Assembly: GCF_030719215.1 (NCBI RefSeq)
Contig: NZ_CP120983.1
Location: 5,270,001-5,334,000, forward strand
Direction: 5' to 3'
From: Streptomyces sp. Alt3
GTDB lineage: Bacteria > Actinomycetota > Actinomycetes > Streptomycetales > Streptomycetaceae
Length of the DNA: 64,000 nucleotides
Part shown: piece by piece, positions 16,880 through 25,137 of the stretch
Layout of the letters: each line of letters begins with the position of its first letter
How positions within the stretch are numbered: the first letter of the stretch is position 1
The notes under the pieces: generated by a model
Seen by the model: only the letters and a program-made list of their open reading frames with translations
Told to the model about the DNA's origin: nothing
Database searches by the model: none
Program-made: the position numbers and the translations under genes

Positions 16880-16986
16880 ATGTCCTCGGCGTCAATGCGA
16901 AGGAGCCGCCACTCTGCACGCCGACGTGCTGTTCTTCGCTCCCGGCTCGGCATAGAGGCTGCCCAGATGGACGATCCTTACTACTG

Positions 16987-17850
16987 TCAGGTAGGGAACT
17001 CGCCGAGCCATTCGCGCTGGAGGAGGTGCTTGGGCAGGTACTCGGATTCGACTCCGATTGTGAACCCGCCGTCGTATGCGAGACAGGCGATGGCAAGCGG
17101 CCCCAGAGCGAAGCTTCCGTCGATGTCCTTCTCCCGTTCCTCATTCATGGTCCAGTAAGCCTTGTGCAGCTTCAATGCGTCAGCCAGAGCGGGACTGAAG
17201 CCCTCTTCGTCCTTGCGCACGAAGTGGTAAAAGAGGTTGATCGGCGGATAAAGCACACCTTGCAGCATGTCTCGCGGAGTGATCCGGGTCGCTGCCGGAT
17301 CCGACGCCTCGATCGTGGCAATTAGTTTGTCCACCAGTCCCGGGCGCCGCAGCCAGTAGGTCTGTAGGACATCCACCCAGTTGTACACGAACTCGTCGTA
17401 GGAACCATCAGGTGACCGGAGCATTTCCAACCGGATCTCGCAAAGTTGCGTCATCCGTTGCTGTTCGCGACAGATAACAGCAAGCCAGAAAGCTGTCAGC
17501 CAGTTACCCGCATCGGCAGTTGACATAGAGCCGAGTGCCGGAATGGACCGCAACTTTCGATCGATACGGCACTCGATGGTCCCATTGCTCGCACCGGTCA
17601 CGGCGAAAAGCGTCGAGCCCAACTGCATCGCGTTGACTGCGGCTTCCCATGTTTCAATTGCTGCGGCGCGGGGGTCAATGACGCAGCGGGCGTGCAGCGC
17701 CAAAAGGGATGTTGTAAATGTGAAGTCGATCAGGTCTGCTGACTCTTCAAGCTCATCAATGTCCTTTGCCTGGCTCCTGGTTAGCCGATCTGCAAAATTT
17801 TCGGCATCAGGGCCACCCGGCATGTCGTGACGGGTGATATTTGCGATCAC
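16987..17850 (-). CDS. Imm49 family immunity protein
   Basis: A 287-aa helical protein that matches the immunity 49 family as I recall it: IETWEAAVNAMQLGSTLFAV, ADAGNWLTAFWLAVICREQQRM, VYNWVDVLQTYW and the end LPKHLL.REWLGEFPT. Such proteins block the toxin encoded just upstream. The start is GTG 17850 with AAAAGGAC ten bases upstream, and it overlaps the toxin stop (GTGA). That toxin frame is now dead, but this gene looks intact and full length. It may still protect against sibling strains that deliver the live toxin. Confidence 0.85.
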   Translation of the reverse strand: MIANITRHDMPGGPDAENFADRLTRSQAKDIDELEESADLIDFTFTTSLLALHARCVIDPRAAAIETWEAAVNAMQLGSTLFAVTGASNGTIECRIDRKLRSIPALGSMSTADAGNWLTAFWLAVICREQQRMTQLCEIRLEMLRSPDGSYDEFVYNWVDVLQTYWLRRPGLVDKLIATIEASDPAATRITPRDMLQGVLYPPINLFYHFVRKDEEGFSPALADALKLHKAYWTMNEEREKDIDGSFALGPLAIACLAYDGGFTIGVESEYLPKHLLQREWLGEFPT

Positions 17851-19311
17851 GGAAGAGTCCTTTTGGTGATGTCGAACCGCCGGTACTGATATCCAGTGTA
17901 CCTGCCCGCGTTCTTCTCCCCCTTGACTACGACGTATTCCAGCTTTCCGTCCCTGAGTGCATCCCTCAGAGCGCGAACGGCTTCGTCTTCGCCGCGTTTC
18001 GACATAGCTTTCATGATGTCGAGGAAGTACTCTCTGCTCCCTTGGGAACTTGCCTACCATTCGAAAGCGTGCGCCTGCCGAGCTCTGTCCCAGGGCTGCT
18101 CTTGGCCTCGACAACGACGACACGCCCATCGTCATGCTTCGATACTTGATCGAACTGATCATTTCCATTCTTCGGACCGAGGAGAGGCTGACGGTCGAAG
18201 CCCAAGTGGCGCTGGGCAATGTAGTGGTGTGTGGCGACCTTCTCTCCGAAGGCTTCGGCCGCCTTACTCATCTCGGTGTGTGATTCCTTGTAAGTGCCCT
18301 TTGATTCACCCCAGAGCCCGGCCGATTCGTGGGTCGGCTGGCTAGCGTGAGCCCTTCCAGCTTCCGCTTTCCAATCGGTAATAAGTTGTCCCATTGTACG
18401 GCGAAGTGTCGTTTCTGGGCGGCCTCGTCAAGAATTGCAAGTCTGGCATCGCTCGTGACAGTGTCCGCACTCACCTTGACGTAAGCGGCATCTAGGTAGT
18501 GGGGAGAGGGCGGTGCTGGCGCATCCTTGGCGCGGATCCAGGGGGAATCTTCCGAAAGTCGGGTGAGTTGCGGTGGAGTGAGCCCGCTCGTGTCGTAGGT
18601 CTCCAGGTTTTTGCGAGTGCCATCTTTCCGGTAGTGGTGATCGAAATAGCCTGGTTCTTCATTGGCACGGTAAACTTAGATGTCTTCGATCTGCTCCAAG
18701 GCGAGTGAACCAGGAGGGCCGTATGGATTCGGCCCCTCACGCATGAAGCGAGGACGCGGTACGGGCTGGGGCGTAACAGCACTATCGCCAGCCGGAGTGG
18801 TCGCGTCGTTCCCCGTGCGGGCTGCGCTGTCAAGGCTGCCGGTGCTCGGTGTCGCGGGGTGCCTGGAGCCGCCGGTAGGGCCATTGTCGGCTGCGTGGCT
18901 GCCGGGCAGGTCTTGGTTGTTCGCAGGACCTGTGCCGGGCGTCTCTGTTCGCCCACCGGGCAGTCCGTTGCCGGCGTTACCGCTGGACAGGCTGTTGCTC
19001 GGCAGGCCATTGTTGACCCACCGCCGGGCGCTGGGTTGACAGCTCCGCCACCCTGCGCGCCGTCTGCGGCCCGGCCGACATCTCCCAGCTCGTCGCCCAC
19101 CCGCGCCCCCGCCCCCACCAGCACCGGCTGCCGTGCCGGGGTCTCCACCCGGGCGTGGTCCGGGGTGTCCGCGTCGAAGTCGGCTTTGCCGGGTTCGACG
19201 CGGGCTTGATCGGCGCGTTGGACGAGGCTGCCGCTCTCGTCGTACAGGTTGCCCTCGCGGTCAGCGTAGGCGGCGCCCTCGTCGAAGGGGTTCTTGAGTG
19301 TGCCTTCCGGG
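17847..19311 (-). pseudogene. degenerate polymorphic toxin: pretoxin region plus nuclease-type C-terminus
   Basis: Read on the minus strand through three frames, this is a toxin C-terminal cassette. It begins with the pretoxin segment EGTLKNPFDEGAAYADREG (114 bp shared, one mismatch, with the live toxin). A Gly/Pro-rich linker and RFMREGPNPYGPPGSL follow, then a toxin domain with KNGNDQFDQV and VVVVEAKSS, a PD-(D/E)xK-like nuclease core. It ends YQYRRFDIT...LP. Lesions: a frameshift near 19000-19060, a TAA stop at 18676-18678 where the frame otherwise reads EDI-VYRAN, a one-base loss near 18380-18387 and another near 18043-18050. It lacks the N-terminal delivery domain. Its stop overlaps the Imm49 start. 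Confidence 0.85.
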
Positions 19312-19757
19312 GTGGGGCGTTGTGGGGCTGAGCCAGCAAGGCAATCGGGTTGAGGCCCCATTGCCCGCTCTCCGTACGTGAAGGTGTTCCGCAGGGGTGA
19401 CGCGCGGTACCTGGGGACGACCAACGGTGACACGGCAGTAGCCGTGGACGTGCTGATGCTCGCTGTTTCGGCGCTGACCCGTGAGCCGTGGGACTTCCGA
19501 TTCGCCGCCCTGGTGACGCTGCAGGCGCACAACGTGATGGGGGCGCGAGGTGGTCGGCTTCGACCTGGTGGCGCTCCATTGGGGAGACACCGCAGGAGTG
19601 GGCCGCCGCAGGGGCTCCCTGTTGCACGTCCTCGATCTGGTGCCGTTCCGTCACGCTGGGAAAAGTTGACGCACGAGCCGCCCCGAGCAGAAGGGTATTC
19701 GAGTGCGTATCGGTGGATGGTGGAGCAGCCCGCCCTCGGTGGCGCGCGTTGGCAACC
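19312..19757. other. gene-poor stretch with an unidentified broken plus-strand frame
   Basis: No intact gene is supported. On the plus strand, 19378 onward reads VKVFRRGDARYLG...DTAVAVDVLMLAVSALTREPWDFRFAALVTLQAHNV. After a likely frameshift near 19550 it continues GFDLVALHWGDTAG...LLHVLDLVPFRHAGKS with a stop at about 19670. This looks like a decayed small protein of unknown family, possibly another remnant in the toxin-cassette zone. The rest shows nothing I can name. Confidence 0.35.
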
Positions 19758-20141
19758 TCACAGATTGGACTGCACGTACCTGGCGATCTCTGTAAGCCGT
19801 TGCTCGTTCTCAGCAGGCATCTCGTAATTATTCGCCCTCAGGCGCGCAAGAAATTCACCGGGTAGTTGTACGCGATGGTTCCAGACGTAGAACCAGAGGT
19901 CGCCCCGCCAGATCCATTCATTGTCACTCAGGATCGAGTCCCCCCCGAGTACGGTCTTGCCTGAGCCCAGGACGTCGCGGGAGGAGCCCATCACGCTGAA
20001 AATATCGTGCCCAGCCAGTAGGTACTCTGTGATCTTCTTCGCGTCTGTGTAGGGGGTCGGCATAACGAAGTCCTGGACGCTTCCTGCGGCCTGTCCGAAA
20101 GACGGTGCCCATAGCTCCTGAAAGAAACCAGCGATTTGCAT
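19758..20141 (-). CDS. probable immunity protein for the adjacent toxin
   Basis: A 127-aa soluble, acidic protein with many aromatic residues (IWRGDLWFYVWNHRV). I recognise no family. It starts 15 bp after the stop of the 724-aa toxin, with GAGGAT ahead of its ATG. In polymorphic toxin systems the gene in this place is almost always the cognate immunity gene, which is the basis of the call. No signal peptide, as expected for a cytoplasmic antidote. Confidence 0.6.
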   Translation of the reverse strand: MQIAGFFQELWAPSFGQAAGSVQDFVMPTPYTDAKKITEYLLAGHDIFSVMGSSRDVLGSGKTVLGGDSILSDNEWIWRGDLWFYVWNHRVQLPGEFLARLRANNYEMPAENEQRLTEIARYVQSNL

Positions 20142-20156
20142 GCGTAATATCCTCTA

Positions 20157-22331
20157 CTAGTGCGCTAGGGGCAAGAACGTTCGCCAGTATCCTCCATCGA
20201 AGATGGTCGGCGTCTGGCCGGGTCCTAGCCTTGTGCTCACACCAACCTTGTTGGTGGGAGCCATCACGGGTACTCCCAGTTCGTTAGCGACGGACTGGGC
20301 TGCAGGAACATCGAAGGCTCCTTCTGTGACCGTTCCTGTGTGGCACGAAACCAGCCGTACGGGGCCCCCGGCATAGCTTGGGTTAGCGCGGATCGCATTG
20401 GCGATGTGCGTGGGGTGGGTGTCCCCCGCAGAGAAGCCAGAACCAGCTTCATTGACCCGGCCAGGCTCGAAGAATCCTTGATTGTTCCCGTGGACCACCA
20501 CGTCGTGGTATCCGTTTAGCGGTCGGACGTAGTCAAAGTTGACCTTGGTGCTCCTGTCGTAACCGATGGCCGTTCTGCCGTCGCTGAAGTAGACAGGGTC
20601 GCCAGTTTCCAGTACGTAATGGCCAGGTTCCTTGGGTGGTGCCGGAATGGTGGACTCAGGTGAGACACGCGCTTCGAAGTCGCGGCGAGTGGCCATGTCG
20701 GCGGCCTCGCTACTGGAAGCACCATCAAATTCAGGCAGGACTGATTCGTCCTGGCCATCCGGTACATCGGGGCGATCGCCGCCCCCAGGTACTTCGTCGG
20801 AACCGGGGCCGTGACCACTTGAGTCATGTGCGTGCGTGCTGTCAGAGGAATGACCTGCGGGAGCGGATGATCCCGCTTCGTCACGCGCTCCAGCCATTTC
20901 CGGAACCCTGACCGGGGTCTCCACGCGGGCTTGATCGGCGCGTTGGACGAGGTTGCCGCTCTCGTCGTACAGGTTGCCCTCGCGGTCAGCGTAGGCGGCG
21001 CCCTCGTCGAAGGGGTTCTTGAGTGTGCCTTCCGGGAGCGCGATCACTCCCTCCGGGAGTCTGACCGTGCCGTCCGCGAGCCGGACCGCTCCCTCCGGTA
21101 TCGCCGTGCCCGCGGGGAGGTCGACCGTGCCGTCGGACAGGCGTACCGCGCCTTCGGGGAGGGTGAAGACGTTGTCCGGGAGTGGCGGTATCTCGATGGT
21201 GCCCAGGCCCTTGAGGCCGGTCATGACGTCGCCGATCTTCGTGAGGCCGAAGCCCGCGCCCTTGAAGATGTACGTCATCGGGTCGACGAATCGGCCCACC
21301 TTGCCCGCCGCGGACAGGGCCTTGGCCGCGAGCGCGGCCTTGCCGCCGCCGGCGACCGCGCCGCCGGTGCCGCCGGTGAAGACGGTGGTGACGACGTTGA
21401 AGGTGACCGCGCCGGCTGCCCGGGCGGGGCTCTCGCCCCACTGGTCGTAGGCGATCAGCGCCTTGCCCGTCTCCTTCACCGCGGTGCGGGACTCACGCAG
21501 CCAGGTCGGCAGGTCCTCGTCCTTCGCCGTCCAGAACTGCACGGCCGCCACCGGGCTGAGGGAGATGGCCACACCGGTGGCGAGCTGGGCCAGGCCCTTC
21601 CAGGCCTGCCCGGCCGCGTCCCAGCCGTCGACGCCGACCAGGGTGCCCAGGCCCTTGATCGTGCCCCAGACCCCGTCGACGAAGAAGCCCTTGGTGAAGT
21701 CCCAGGCGTGTTCCCACACCTGCCAGCCGGGCGTGGACTCGACGAGCGGGTCGCCCCAGGGGAGGCCTTCGGCGTGCTTGAGGGTTTCGGCGTCGAAGCC
21801 GTACTGGTTCTTGCTGTCCGAGCCGTCGCTCGTCTTCAGGGGCAGGAGACAGACCAGGGCGACGATCTTGTTGTAACAGGCGACCTCCGCCTCCTGGAAC
21901 GCGGCCAGGGTCTCGGCGATCTCGTCACGGCGCTGGTTGTTCTCCTCGATCAGGTCGCCGTCCTCGCGCCACTTGTCGTCGGCGTTGATCTTCACGAGGA
22001 ACGCGCCGGCGTCCCGCTTGATCTCCCTGAGCTTCTCGACCAGCGGGTAGACCTCGTCCGAGTACGTGCTCAGTGCCCCGGCGATGGACTTGAGGTCGGA
22101 CTTCAGGGTCTGCCCGCTGGTCTCCACCGGCTTCGTCGTCGCGAACAGCTGGTCCGCCTCGGGCGCCTGGTAGAAGGCCTGGAGGCCGCCGAAGCTGCTG
22201 TGCACGTCACCGGTGGTCGTCGCGATGGTCTCCGCGGCCGAGGTCAGCTCGGTGACCTTCACATCCAGTGTCGCCAGGTTTCCCGTGAAGACCGGTATGC
22301 CTTCGAGGGGGATCGGCTTGTCGTTGCTCAC
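20157..22331 (-). CDS. type VII-secreted polymorphic toxin with Cys-His C-terminal domain
   Basis: A 724-aa protein. Residues about 1-150 are helical, like WXG/LXG delivery domains; about 180-370 form an Ala/Gly-rich hydrophobic pretoxin region. About 380-435 hold repeats of the form LPEGAVRLxDGT, and a Ser/Gly/Asp/Pro-rich linker runs to about 575. The last 150 residues form the toxin domain with VVVHGN (His614) and LVSCHTG (Cys663). That pairing resembles caspase/CHAT-type cysteine peptidases of clan CD, but this is inference and no such activity is proven. The GTG start overlaps the DUF6507 stop by 4 bp. The immunity candidate follows 15 bp after the stop. Confidence 0.75.
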   Translation of the reverse strand: MSNDKPIPLEGIPVFTGNLATLDVKVTELTSAAETIATTTGDVHSSFGGLQAFYQAPEADQLFATTKPVETSGQTLKSDLKSIAGALSTYSDEVYPLVEKLREIKRDAGAFLVKINADDKWREDGDLIEENNQRRDEIAETLAAFQEAEVACYNKIVALVCLLPLKTSDGSDSKNQYGFDAETLKHAEGLPWGDPLVESTPGWQVWEHAWDFTKGFFVDGVWGTIKGLGTLVGVDGWDAAGQAWKGLAQLATGVAISLSPVAAVQFWTAKDEDLPTWLRESRTAVKETGKALIAYDQWGESPARAAGAVTFNVVTTVFTGGTGGAVAGGGKAALAAKALSAAGKVGRFVDPMTYIFKGAGFGLTKIGDVMTGLKGLGTIEIPPLPDNVFTLPEGAVRLSDGTVDLPAGTAIPEGAVRLADGTVRLPEGVIALPEGTLKNPFDEGAAYADREGNLYDESGNLVQRADQARVETPVRVPEMAGARDEAGSSAPAGHSSDSTHAHDSSGHGPGSDEVPGGGDRPDVPDGQDESVLPEFDGASSSEAADMATRRDFEARVSPESTIPAPPKEPGHYVLETGDPVYFSDGRTAIGYDRSTKVNFDYVRPLNGYHDVVVHGNNQGFFEPGRVNEAGSGFSAGDTHPTHIANAIRANPSYAGGPVRLVSCHTGTVTEGAFDVPAAQSVANELGVPVMAPTNKVGVSTRLGPGQTPTIFDGGYWRTFLPLAH

Positions 22332-22756
22332 TTGTGCCCCCCGGGAGCATCCTTCAGCAGGTCCAGCCGCACGGCCTTGGCCGCGTCCTGGGCGTGCTTC
22401 GCCGCGTCCAGGTCGCCCGCCACGTACTCGTTGGTGGCCTTCGCCGCCCCCAGCACGGCGGCCTGGATACGCTCCGCCATCGACTTCAGGTAGCCCTGGC
22501 GCGTCTCCAGGTACTGGCTCAGCGCGGAGGCCACCGGCCCGAGCGTGGGTGCCGACAGCGGGGCCGCGCCCACCGGCACCGGGCCCTGCAACGGCACCGA
22601 GGCCTCCGAACCCGGCACGGCGGTCCCCGCGGCCGTCGCCGCCTCCGACATCGTCGTGACCAGAGCCGTCAGAGCCTTCTCCAGGTCACCCGCATGCGTG
22701 CCGGTGACCTGCAACTGGCCCTGCACCCCCTGCGGCTTGATGTCCCACGCCGTCAT
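22328..22756 (-). CDS. DUF6507-like WXG-type helical protein
   Basis: A 142-aa helical protein beginning TAWDIKPQGVQGQLQVTG, the DUF6507 pattern as I recall it, with a long C-terminal helix (SQYLETRQGYLKSMAERIQAAVLGAAKATNEYVAGD). The family resembles the WXG100 secretion partners and lies directly ahead of toxin genes. It probably pairs with the toxin's N-terminal helices for export through EccC. The ATG at 22756 was chosen over an upstream frame because it matches the family start. Its stop overlaps the toxin GTG. Confidence 0.75.
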   Translation of the reverse strand: MTAWDIKPQGVQGQLQVTGTHAGDLEKALTALVTTMSEAATAAGTAVPGSEASVPLQGPVPVGAAPLSAPTLGPVASALSQYLETRQGYLKSMAERIQAAVLGAAKATNEYVAGDLDAAKHAQDAAKAVRLDLLKDAPGGHK

Positions 22757-22848
22757 GAACGCCCACCCCCGTGTACCCCTGCGCCGAACCGTCTCGCTGC
22801 CCCGTCCGGGTCGGAGGGAACGTTCCTCCAACCCGAACGCGCCCTACG

Positions 22849-23160
22849 TCAGCCGATGTTGTCGACCGCTGCCTTCGCGCGTGCAAGCGTCTGCTGCGCG
22901 GTGCCGTCGTTCTTCTCCAGCGTCGTCTTCAGCAGCTGGATGATGTTCCTGACCTCGGTGGAGGTGTTGTTCCAGCGGATTTCCTTGCCGTGGTACTCGT
23001 CCGCCACACCGTCCGCGGCGAAGTCCAGCATCGCTGCCTTCACCTGCGCGTCCCGCGCCGAGATCACCTGCTCCAGGCGGGCGATGACCGCCTGGATGTT
23101 GCCCTGCGCCTCCGTGGACGCACCCGTGTCGTAGGAGCGGCGGTCGCTGTCCGTGGCCAT
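22849..23160 (-). CDS. ESAT-6-like small helical protein
   Basis: A 103-aa protein with two long helices around a central WNNTSTEV turn, of the group annotated in Streptomyces as pore-forming ESAT-6 family proteins. The N-terminus reads DRRSYDTGASTEAQGNIQAVIARLEQVI. It lies between two other WXG-like genes in the toxin operon and is probably a type VII substrate or co-export partner. The sequence lacks a true W-x-G triplet at the turn (W-N-N instead). Confidence 0.75.
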   Translation of the reverse strand: MATDSDRRSYDTGASTEAQGNIQAVIARLEQVISARDAQVKAAMLDFAADGVADEYHGKEIRWNNTSTEVRNIIQLLKTTLEKNDGTAQQTLARAKAAVDNIG

Positions 23161-23215
23161 AGTCGATTACTCCCCGTGGAATGAGATCCGAGCCTGCGAG
23201 TGGAAAGAGGGGCGG

Positions 23216-23551
23216 TCAGCCGCGACCGGAGAAGCGGGCGGCGTCGAAGTTCGCCGATGCCATCTGCGACCTCGCGTTCTCGCCCTGCTCCTGGTCACCC
23301 TCACCGAACGCGGCGTCCATCCCCGACTGGCCACCGAGCAGCGCGGCCAGAGAGCCGTTCAGCGCCGCGGTGATCTCGTCCGAGCGGATCTTGAACGAGT
23401 CGAACGCGGCCTTGCCGGCACCGTTGAACTTGCCCTCCAGGGGCTGCGCCGCCTGGATCAGCTGATTGATCAGCGTGCCCAGGTCCGTGCTCGACTCCGA
23501 GGAGCGCGACATCAGGTTCGTCAGAACCGATGCCCCCATGTCGAACTTCAT
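23216..23551 (-). CDS. WXG100-like small helical protein
   Basis: A 111-aa protein starting KFDMGASVLTNLMSRS, followed by the helix LINQLIQAAQPLEGKFNGAGKAAFDSFK and a second helix (EITAALNGSLAALLGGQSGMDAAF). The central L-E-G-K-F-N-G-A-G segment takes the place of the W-x-G turn, as in many actinobacterial relatives. The ATG at 23551 has GGGGGAACC upstream. It is the first gene of the secreted-protein set, with 124 bp and two palindromes separating it from the secretion-apparatus genes. Confidence 0.75.
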   Translation of the reverse strand: MKFDMGASVLTNLMSRSSESSTDLGTLINQLIQAAQPLEGKFNGAGKAAFDSFKIRSDEITAALNGSLAALLGGQSGMDAAFGEGDQEQGENARSQMASANFDAARFSGRG

Positions 23552-23612
23552 CAGGTTCCCCCCACCAGACTGAACAACCGTACGAATCACCATGTCTATC
23601 AACCCGGACATC

Positions 23613-23627
23613 GCTGATGCAATCAGC
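23613..23627. promoter_or_regulatory. inverted repeat upstream of WXG/toxin operon
   Basis: GCTGAT-GCA-ATCAGC is a perfect 6-bp inverted repeat in the gap between the DUF6177 gene and the first WXG-like gene. It could be an operator or a short transcript hairpin. It lies 6 bp from the second palindrome at 23633-23645. Confidence 0.35.
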
Positions 23628-23632
23628 AATCA

Positions 23633-23645
23633 GGTCACTGTGACC
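23633..23645. promoter_or_regulatory. palindrome GGTCAC-T-GTGACC upstream of WXG/toxin operon
   Basis: A perfect 13-bp palindrome about 80 bp upstream of the start of the first WXG-like gene. GGTCAC/GTGACC arms are typical of dimeric helix-turn-helix regulators. No regulator gene lies in the island itself. Confidence 0.4.
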
Positions 23646-23675
23646 ATCCCAATACACTTCGGCGGAAGACCCCCG

Positions 23676-25094
23676 TCACGCACCCTTCAGATGCCGCATC
23701 AGCCGCTCGTAGTCCTGCCAGCCCGCCAGGTCCGACGGATCGCCCGGCAGGGGGTAGTACAACGCGGGGCGTGCCCTGGGGCCGAGCTGAACGGGCTTCG
23801 CGGTCAGGGGCGTACGCCGGGCACGGTCGCCCGGTATCGCGCGGACCTCGTCGGCGCCCAGCACGAAGGCCACCGGGACGCCCGGCCCTTCGAAGCGGGG
23901 AGGCACCGCGAGGTCCCGGCGGGCTTTGCGGACCTGTACGAGCATCGACTGGAGCCGGTGGCGCGTGGCGAGCACCTCCGCGGCCCGGGGCAGCGCGTCC
24001 AGCGGCATCTCCTCGTCGGCGCCGTAGCCGAACGCCAGCGTCACCTCCTCCTCCACTCCCGCCGTCGTGCGGGTGACGCGCACGGTGGCGAGCCCGGGGC
24101 GTTCCGGGGTGCCGACGACCACGGTCCAGGTCGGCCGGGGGGCCCGTTCGAAGGCGAGGTCCGTCAGACGCTGCGGTGACCAGGGAAGGTTGGCGGGTTC
24201 GGCCGTCCCCCAGCCCGCCGGGGGCGCGCCGGTGAGCTCGCGCCACACCGACTCCAGGCCGCCGCCCAGCACCAGTCGGTCGTCGGCGGGGTGGATCGAG
24301 CGGAACGTCAGTGCCAGCTGCCGCTCGCCGGTGTCCGACACCTCTCCGTAGGACGCGGCGACCGGGCTCCGCGGATCGTCCGCGGTCGAACCGGGGCCTT
24401 CGACCGGTGCGAAGATGCCGTCCTGCCAGCGCAGCACGGCACCCGACAGCCCGTCGTAGTAGCCGTCGCGTTCGTCCTGGACGATCCAGCGCGACGGCCA
24501 CGTTCCCAGGAGGTGCCGAGCGGCGGGGGAGAGTGTCGTGCCGGACGGTGCGACGACCTGGAGTCCCAGCCCGGCCTCCGTGGCGGCCCGGTAGGCGTCC
24601 GCGAGCCATGCCGTCAGGGCGACCACCGGACGGTCCTGGATGACGACCGCGACCTTCTCGGTGAGTACGTCGACGGCGGGGACCGCGGCGGCCGGCGTGG
24701 GCGCCACGCTCACACCGTCGGTCGGCACCACGGCCAGCGAACGGGCGGCCTCCGGGGGCCAGGCGGAGCCGCCGGCCAGGTGGGCGAGCCGGGCGGCGAA
24801 CGTGCCCGCGAGCTGTTCGGCCTCCGTGACACCTGTGGTGGCGCGGGCCTCCGTCCACCAGAACGGGACAGCCGGCGCCGTGGCCCCGAGCAGTCGCTCC
24901 GCCTCGCCGGCCACCTGGACGAGCAGCGGTGCCTCGACGGAGACCAGGGGACGGCCCTCCGGGTCGCAGAGCTGTACGACGGCGCCGTCACCGTGGGTGC
25001 CCACCAGCTTGTCGGGACCCCCGGAGAGCAGCCCCACGAGCACGGTCCACGGGTCGGGCATGCGGGTGGTGAGGGCGATGACGTCCTTGGTCAT
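23676..25094 (-). CDS. DUF6177 family protein of the type VII secretion locus
   Basis: A 472-aa soluble protein that begins TKDVIALTTRMPDPWTVLVGLLSGGPD and ends with a YYPLPGDPSDLAGWQDYERLMRHL segment, which I recall as the DUF6177 family seen in Streptomyces ESX-like loci. No membrane segment, P-loop or signal is visible. Its position 43 bp after EccC, and the regular company of EccC in this family, suggest a cytosolic accessory of the secretion machine. The mechanism is unknown. Confidence 0.7.
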   Translation of the reverse strand: MTKDVIALTTRMPDPWTVLVGLLSGGPDKLVGTHGDGAVVQLCDPEGRPLVSVEAPLLVQVAGEAERLLGATAPAVPFWWTEARATTGVTEAEQLAGTFAARLAHLAGGSAWPPEAARSLAVVPTDGVSVAPTPAAAVPAVDVLTEKVAVVIQDRPVVALTAWLADAYRAATEAGLGLQVVAPSGTTLSPAARHLLGTWPSRWIVQDERDGYYDGLSGAVLRWQDGIFAPVEGPGSTADDPRSPVAASYGEVSDTGERQLALTFRSIHPADDRLVLGGGLESVWRELTGAPPAGWGTAEPANLPWSPQRLTDLAFERAPRPTWTVVVGTPERPGLATVRVTRTTAGVEEEVTLAFGYGADEEMPLDALPRAAEVLATRHRLQSMLVQVRKARRDLAVPPRFEGPGVPVAFVLGADEVRAIPGDRARRTPLTAKPVQLGPRARPALYYPLPGDPSDLAGWQDYERLMRHLKGA

Positions 25095-25137
25095 TGGGTC
25101 GTCCGGTCCTTCGTCGTTCGTGGAGGTGTGCCGGTGG

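Noticed and set aside
18492..19532. 346-codon minus-strand frame as an intact gene
   Set aside because: Only its middle matches the toxin pretoxin segment. Both ends are out-of-frame readings, and the true toxin frame continues elsewhere after a frameshift.
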